Of a stretch of DNA of 9,113 nucleotides, positions 6,192 through 9,113 are shown piece by piece. The notes below the pieces were generated by a model. That model was not told the DNA's origin and did not search any database. It saw nothing but the letters and a program-made list of their open reading frames with translations. The stretch covers positions 1 to 9,113 of the forward strand of contig JAHBAN010000104.1 in assembly GCA_018500075.1 (NCBI GenBank), written 5' to 3'. The position numbers were made by a program, and so were the translations under genes. The first letter of the stretch is position 1; each line of letters begins with the position of its first letter. The stretch comes from Flavobacteriia bacterium (lineage in GTDB: Bacteria > Bacteroidota > Bacteroidia > Flavobacteriales > Flavobacteriaceae).

Positions 6192-6220
6192 TTGACGCGC
6201 CATAAAATTCCGATTATCAA
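6192..6220 (+). promoter_or_regulatory. Candidate sigma-70-type promoter of ecm
   Basis: TTGACG (6192-6197) and TATCAA (6215-6220) are separated by 17 bases, close to the consensus -35 and -10 boxes, and would start transcription about 40 bases before the ecm start codon. They lie in the 153-base divergent gap shared with the acyltransferase gene. A short ATTATC (6213-6218) / GATAAT (6234-6239) inverted pair overlaps the -10 box and could be an operator, but six bases per arm is weak. I found no clear promoter for the opposite gene. Confidence 0.4.
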
Positions 6221-6267
6221 TCACTCAACGTAAGATAATTGCTCACCACCGATTCATGAGGCCCCCC

Positions 6268-8247
6268 ATGTCGCACCCGCAACCCAATGCCAGCAAAGAC
6301 CGCCCCTGGCTCATCCGCACCTATGCGGGCCATTCGACAGCTTCCGCCTCCAATGCGCTCTATCGCTCCAATCTGGCCAAGGGCCAGACCGGCCTGTCTG
6401 TTGCCTTCGATTTGCCGACCCAGACGGGCTATGACAGCGACCATGTGCTCTCGCGCGGCGAAGTCGGCAAAGTCGGCGTTCCGGTCTGCCATCTGGGCGA
6501 TATGCGCGCCTTGTTCAAAGATATTCCGCTCGAGCAGATGAACACCTCGATGACGATCAACGCGACAGCGCCCTGGCTTTTGTCGCTTTATATTGCTGTG
6601 GCCGAGGAGCAAGGCGCCGATGTGAGCGCGCTGCAAGGCACGGTGCAGAACGATCTGATCAAGGAATACCTCAGCCGCGGCACTTACGTTTGCCCGCCCG
6701 CGCCGAGCCTCAAGATGATCGGGGATGTGGCCGAATATTGCTATAGCCACGTGCCCAAGTGGAACCCGATGAATGTCTGCTCCTATCACTTGCAAGAGGC
6801 CGGCGCGACGCCCGAGCAGGAGCTTGCCTTTGCGCTGGCCACAGCCATTGCCGTGCTTGACGAGCTGCGCCCGCGCGTGCCCGCCGAGGATTTTCCGGCG
6901 CTTTGCGGACGGATTTCGTTTTTTGTCAACGCAGGCATCCGCTTTGTTACCGAGATGTGCAAGATGCGCGCCTTTGTCGACCTCTGGGATGAAATCCTGC
7001 AGGAGCGCTACGGCGTCAGCGACCCCAAGTTCCGCCGCTTCCGCTATGGGGTGCAGGTGAACTCGCTCGGCCTCACCGAGCAACAGCCCGAAAACAACGT
7101 CTACCGCATCCTGATTGAGATGCTCGCTGTGACGCTCTCCAAAAAGGCCCGCGCCCGCGCTGTGCAGCTTCCGGCCTGGAACGAGGCGCTCGGCCTGCCC
7201 CGCCCCTGGGATCAGCAATGGTCGATGCGGATGCAGCAGATCATGGCCTTTGAGACCGATCTCTTGGAATATGACGATCTGTTTGACGGCAACCCTGCGG
7301 TCGAGGCCAAGGTCGAGGCGCTCAAAGCCGGCACCCGTCACGAGCTTGCCGGGCTGGATGGCATGGGCGGCGCGATCAAGGCGATCGCCTATATGAAATC
7401 CCAGCTTGTCACCTCCAACGCCGAGCGCCTCGGGCGCATCGAAGCCGGCGAGACCGTGGTGGTGGGCGTGAACAAATACACCCAGACCGAGCCAAGCCCG
7501 CTGATGAGCGCCGATGGTGGCATCATGACCGTTGATCCGGCCACAGAGGCCGAGCAGATCGCCCGCCTTGAGGACTGGCGCGCCGCGCGCAACGACGCGG
7601 CCGTGCAAGCCGCCCTCACCGCCCTGCGCGAGGCTGCGGCACGGGGCGACAACATCATGCCCGCCTCGATCGCCGCCGCCAAAGCCGGCGCCACCACAGG
7701 CGAATGGGCCGCCCAGATGCGCGCCGTGCATGGCGAATACCGCGGGCCGACGGGTGTGTCGCCTGCGCCCTCCAACAAGACCGAGGGGCTGGATGATTTG
7801 CGCGCCGCGGTGGATCATGTCTCAGACAAGCTCGGCCGCCGCCTCTCCTTCCTGATTGGCAAGCCCGGCCTTGACGGCCATTCCAACGGCGCCGAGCAGA
7901 TCGCCTACCGCGCCCGCGACTGCGGCATGGCCATCACCTATGATGGCATCCGCCTCACCCCAGAAGAGCTGGTGCGCGCCGCTCAGGAGCAAAACGCCCA
8001 TGTGGTCGGCCTGTCGATTCTCTCGGGCAGCCATATTCCGCTGGTGGAGGAGCTGATGGAGCGGATGCAGGCCGCGGGGCTAGCCCATATCCCCGTCATT
8101 GTCGGCGGCATCATCCCCGAAGACGACGCCGCGCGCCTGCGCGCCTTGGGCGTGGCGCGGGTCTATACGCCCAAAGACTTTGAGCTCAACACCATCATGA
8201 TGGATGTCATCACCCTCGCCGATCCAAAGGCCGAAGCCGCCGAATAG
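6268..8247 (+). CDS. ecm: (2R)-ethylmalonyl-CoA mutase, coenzyme B12-dependent
   Basis: The 659-residue protein fuses a methylmalonyl-CoA-mutase-type barrel (about 15-510) to a C-terminal B12-binding domain (about 525-650). The latter has the base-off ligand motif D536-G-H538-S-N-G541, with His538 the lower axial cobalt ligand, followed by LSILSGSH (582-589) and VGGIIPEDD. The N-terminal RTYAGHSTA and KGQTGLSVAFDLPTQTGYDSD are as I recall in Rhodobacter Ecm rather than in typical methylmalonyl-CoA mutases. Ecm rearranges (2R)-ethylmalonyl-CoA to (2S)-methylsuccinyl-CoA in the cytoplasm, two steps after Ccr. Start: the ATG at 6268 has GAGG six bases upstream; the in-frame ATG at 6256 overlaps that site and is less likely. 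It is divergent from the acyltransferase gene and 57 bases before deoD. The nearby ccr gene strongly supports the call over the methylmalonyl-CoA mutase alternative. Confidence 0.96.
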   Translation: MSHPQPNASKDRPWLIRTYAGHSTASASNALYRSNLAKGQTGLSVAFDLPTQTGYDSDHVLSRGEVGKVGVPVCHLGDMRALFKDIPLEQMNTSMTINATAPWLLSLYIAVAEEQGADVSALQGTVQNDLIKEYLSRGTYVCPPAPSLKMIGDVAEYCYSHVPKWNPMNVCSYHLQEAGATPEQELAFALATAIAVLDELRPRVPAEDFPALCGRISFFVNAGIRFVTEMCKMRAFVDLWDEILQERYGVSDPKFRRFRYGVQVNSLGLTEQQPENNVYRILIEMLAVTLSKKARARAVQLPAWNEALGLPRPWDQQWSMRMQQIMAFETDLLEYDDLFDGNPAVEAKVEALKAGTRHELAGLDGMGGAIKAIAYMKSQLVTSNAERLGRIEAGETVVVGVNKYTQTEPSPLMSADGGIMTVDPATEAEQIARLEDWRAARNDAAVQAALTALREAAARGDNIMPASIAAAKAGATTGEWAAQMRAVHGEYRGPTGVSPAPSNKTEGLDDLRAAVDHVSDKLGRRLSFLIGKPGLDGHSNGAEQIAYRARDCGMAITYDGIRLTPEELVRAAQEQNAHVVGLSILSGSHIPLVEELMERMQAAGLAHIPVIVGGIIPEDDAARLRALGVARVYTPKDFELNTIMMDVITLADPKAEAAE

Positions 8248-8275
8248 CGCTTTACCTTTGGCGCGCGGTTTTGCA

Positions 8276-8299
8276 CTCTCCCGCCCAACAGCGGGAGAG
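8276..8299 (+). promoter_or_regulatory. Hairpin covering the deoD ribosome-binding site
   Basis: CTCTCCCGC (8276-8284) and GCGGGAGAG (8291-8299) form a perfect 9-bp, G+C-rich stem with a six-base loop, CCAACA. The 3' arm contains GGGAG, the only good Shine-Dalgarno sequence for the deoD ATG at 8305, so the folded RNA would hide it. No T-run follows, which argues against an intrinsic terminator. It might limit deoD translation, or mark the end of an ecm transcript processed there. Confidence 0.5.
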
Positions 8300-8304
8300 A
8301 TCAC

Positions 8305-9000
8305 ATGACAGTTCACATTGGCGCAAACCCCGGCGACATCGCCGAAACAGTCCTCATGCCGGGCGATCCCCTGCGCGCCAAATGGGCCGCCGAAACCTTC
8401 CTTGAGTGCCCCCGCCTCGTCAATGAGGTGCGCGGAATGCTCGGCTATACCGGAACCTACAAAGGCCAGCCCGTGACCATCCACGGCTCCGGCATGGGAA
8501 TGCCGAGCCTGTCGATCTATGCCAACGAGCTGATCCGCGACTTTGGCGCCAAAACCCTCATTCGCATCGGCTCCTGCGGCGGGATGCAACCCCATGTCAA
8601 AATCCGCGATGTCATCATCGCCATGAGCGCCACCTCGCTCAACACGCCGTCCATGGGCCTGTTTCGCGAGGTCAATTTCGCCCCCACAGCCGATTGGTCC
8701 CTGCTGCGCGCCGCCGTCACAGCCGCAGAGGCCATGGGCCAGACGCCCCATGTGGGCGGCATCTATTCATCAGATGTGTTCTATGACGAACGCCCCGATC
8801 TGACCGAGCAAATGACACGCCATGGCATCTTGGGGGTCGAGATGGAAGCCGCAGAGCTTTACACCGTGGCGGCCCGCTTTCAGGCCCGCGCGCTCGCCGT
8901 TCTAACGGTCTCGGATCATCTGCAAACCGGTGAGGCCCTGCCAAGCAGCGCGCGCGAACAAAGCTTTGGCGACATGGTCCAGATCGCCCTGGATGCCGCG
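8305..9000 (+). CDS. deoD: Purine nucleoside phosphorylase, DeoD type (3' end replaced)
   Basis: The first 232 codons align almost one to one with E. coli DeoD (239 residues). Visible active-site residues at the same numbers are Gly20, Arg24, Arg43, Arg87 and Ser90 (phosphate), Phe159, Glu179, Met180 and Glu181 (nucleoside), and Asp204 and Arg217 (catalysis). DeoD reversibly phosphorolyses purine (deoxy)nucleosides to free base and (deoxy)ribose-1-phosphate; the enzyme is a cytoplasmic hexamer. It begins 57 bases after ecm on the same strand, with its GGGAG ribosome-binding site inside a hairpin. Oddity: after IALDAA at residue 232, within a few codons of where Rhodobacterales DeoD proteins normally stop, the frame continues without a stop to the window edge in sequence that is antisense SDR. 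The catalytic part is intact; only the last residues and stop are missing. Confident family call. Confidence 0.95.
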
Positions 9001-9113
9001 CCCGGACGAGGTCATCAGGATCGAACCGCTCCCCCGCGCGAGCATGTGCGGAATGGCATGCTTGCAGCACAGCATCGGACCGCGCAGGTTGACGGCCATG
9101 GTGTGATCCCAGA
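8980..9113 (-). pseudogene. Fragment of a short-chain dehydrogenase/reductase (SDR), antisense to and joined with the deoD 3' end
   Basis: Reading in from the right edge on the minus strand gives WDHTMAVNLRGP, then HAIPHMLARGSGSILMTSSG and RGIQGDL. This is the central part of a classical SDR: the Asn helix (AVNLRGP), strand 5 with the catalytic Ser (GSILMTSS), and the start of the loop before the Tyr-x3-Lys helix. The fragment ends at 8980, where the frame turns into antisense deoD (DHVAKALFARAAW) and the YxxxK motif never appears. The N-terminal cofactor-binding part would lie beyond the window. Bases 8980-9000 can be read as either deoD or SDR. The fragment is a remnant, or the product of a join that does not exist in the cell. 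Confidence 0.7.

Noticed and set aside
6213..6239. ATTATC / GATAAT inverted repeat in the ecm promoter as a defined operator
   Set aside because: Only six bases per arm in an AT-rich stretch, likely to occur by chance; mentioned under the promoter but not claimed.
6217..7818. Minus-strand open frame of 533 codons opposite ecm
   Set aside because: Antisense of the catalytic barrel of ecm; His/Gly/Ala-rich with no family resemblance.

Overview
The window looks like chromosomal DNA from a marine alphaproteobacterium of the Roseobacter group (Rhodobacteraceae). The evidence is high G+C, tight gene packing, an ethylmalonyl-CoA pathway pair (crotonyl-CoA carboxylase/reductase and ethylmalonyl-CoA mutase) very close to what I recall from Rhodobacter, and a LuxR/LuxI acyl-homoserine-lactone pair of the type common in roseobacters. 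No database search was possible; all names come from reading the sequence.

Minus-strand block (about 6114 down to 1), in order of transcription: a membrane-anchored PlsB-type glycerolipid acyltransferase; ccr, ending in a hairpin terminator; a short ORF of unknown function; luxR, overlapping that ORF; luxI; and a RecD-like superfamily 1 helicase/ATPase that runs off the left edge. Plus-strand block (6268 to the right edge): ecm, divergent from the acyltransferase, then deoD (purine nucleoside phosphorylase). The last ~110 bases are the antisense of a short-chain dehydrogenase/reductase (SDR) fragment, joined to deoD where deoD should stop.

Functionally, Ccr makes (2S)-ethylmalonyl-CoA from crotonyl-CoA, CO2 and NADPH. 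After epimerisation by an enzyme not seen here, Ecm rearranges it to methylsuccinyl-CoA. This is the core of C2 (acetate, C1-derived acetyl-CoA) assimilation in organisms without isocitrate lyase. LuxI and LuxR form a self-contained quorum-sensing unit. No gap without a gene exceeds 300 bases; the longest are 3135-3324, 6115-6267 and 4612-4758, and their contents are listed.

The most interesting signals are regulatory. A perfect TTAA-N7-TTAAC box, the consensus of the cell-cycle regulator CtrA, lies just before the luxR transcription unit; a near-copy lies before luxI and another beyond the ccr stop. A perfect 9-bp hairpin between ecm and deoD covers the deoD ribosome-binding site. Both ends of the window look abnormal: the helicase reading loses its motif VI arginine and turns Pro/Gly-rich at the left edge, and deoD is fused to an antisense SDR at the right edge. 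Contig-end or assembly error is the first explanation for both. I found no CRISPR array, RNA gene, insertion sequence or wholly new system.
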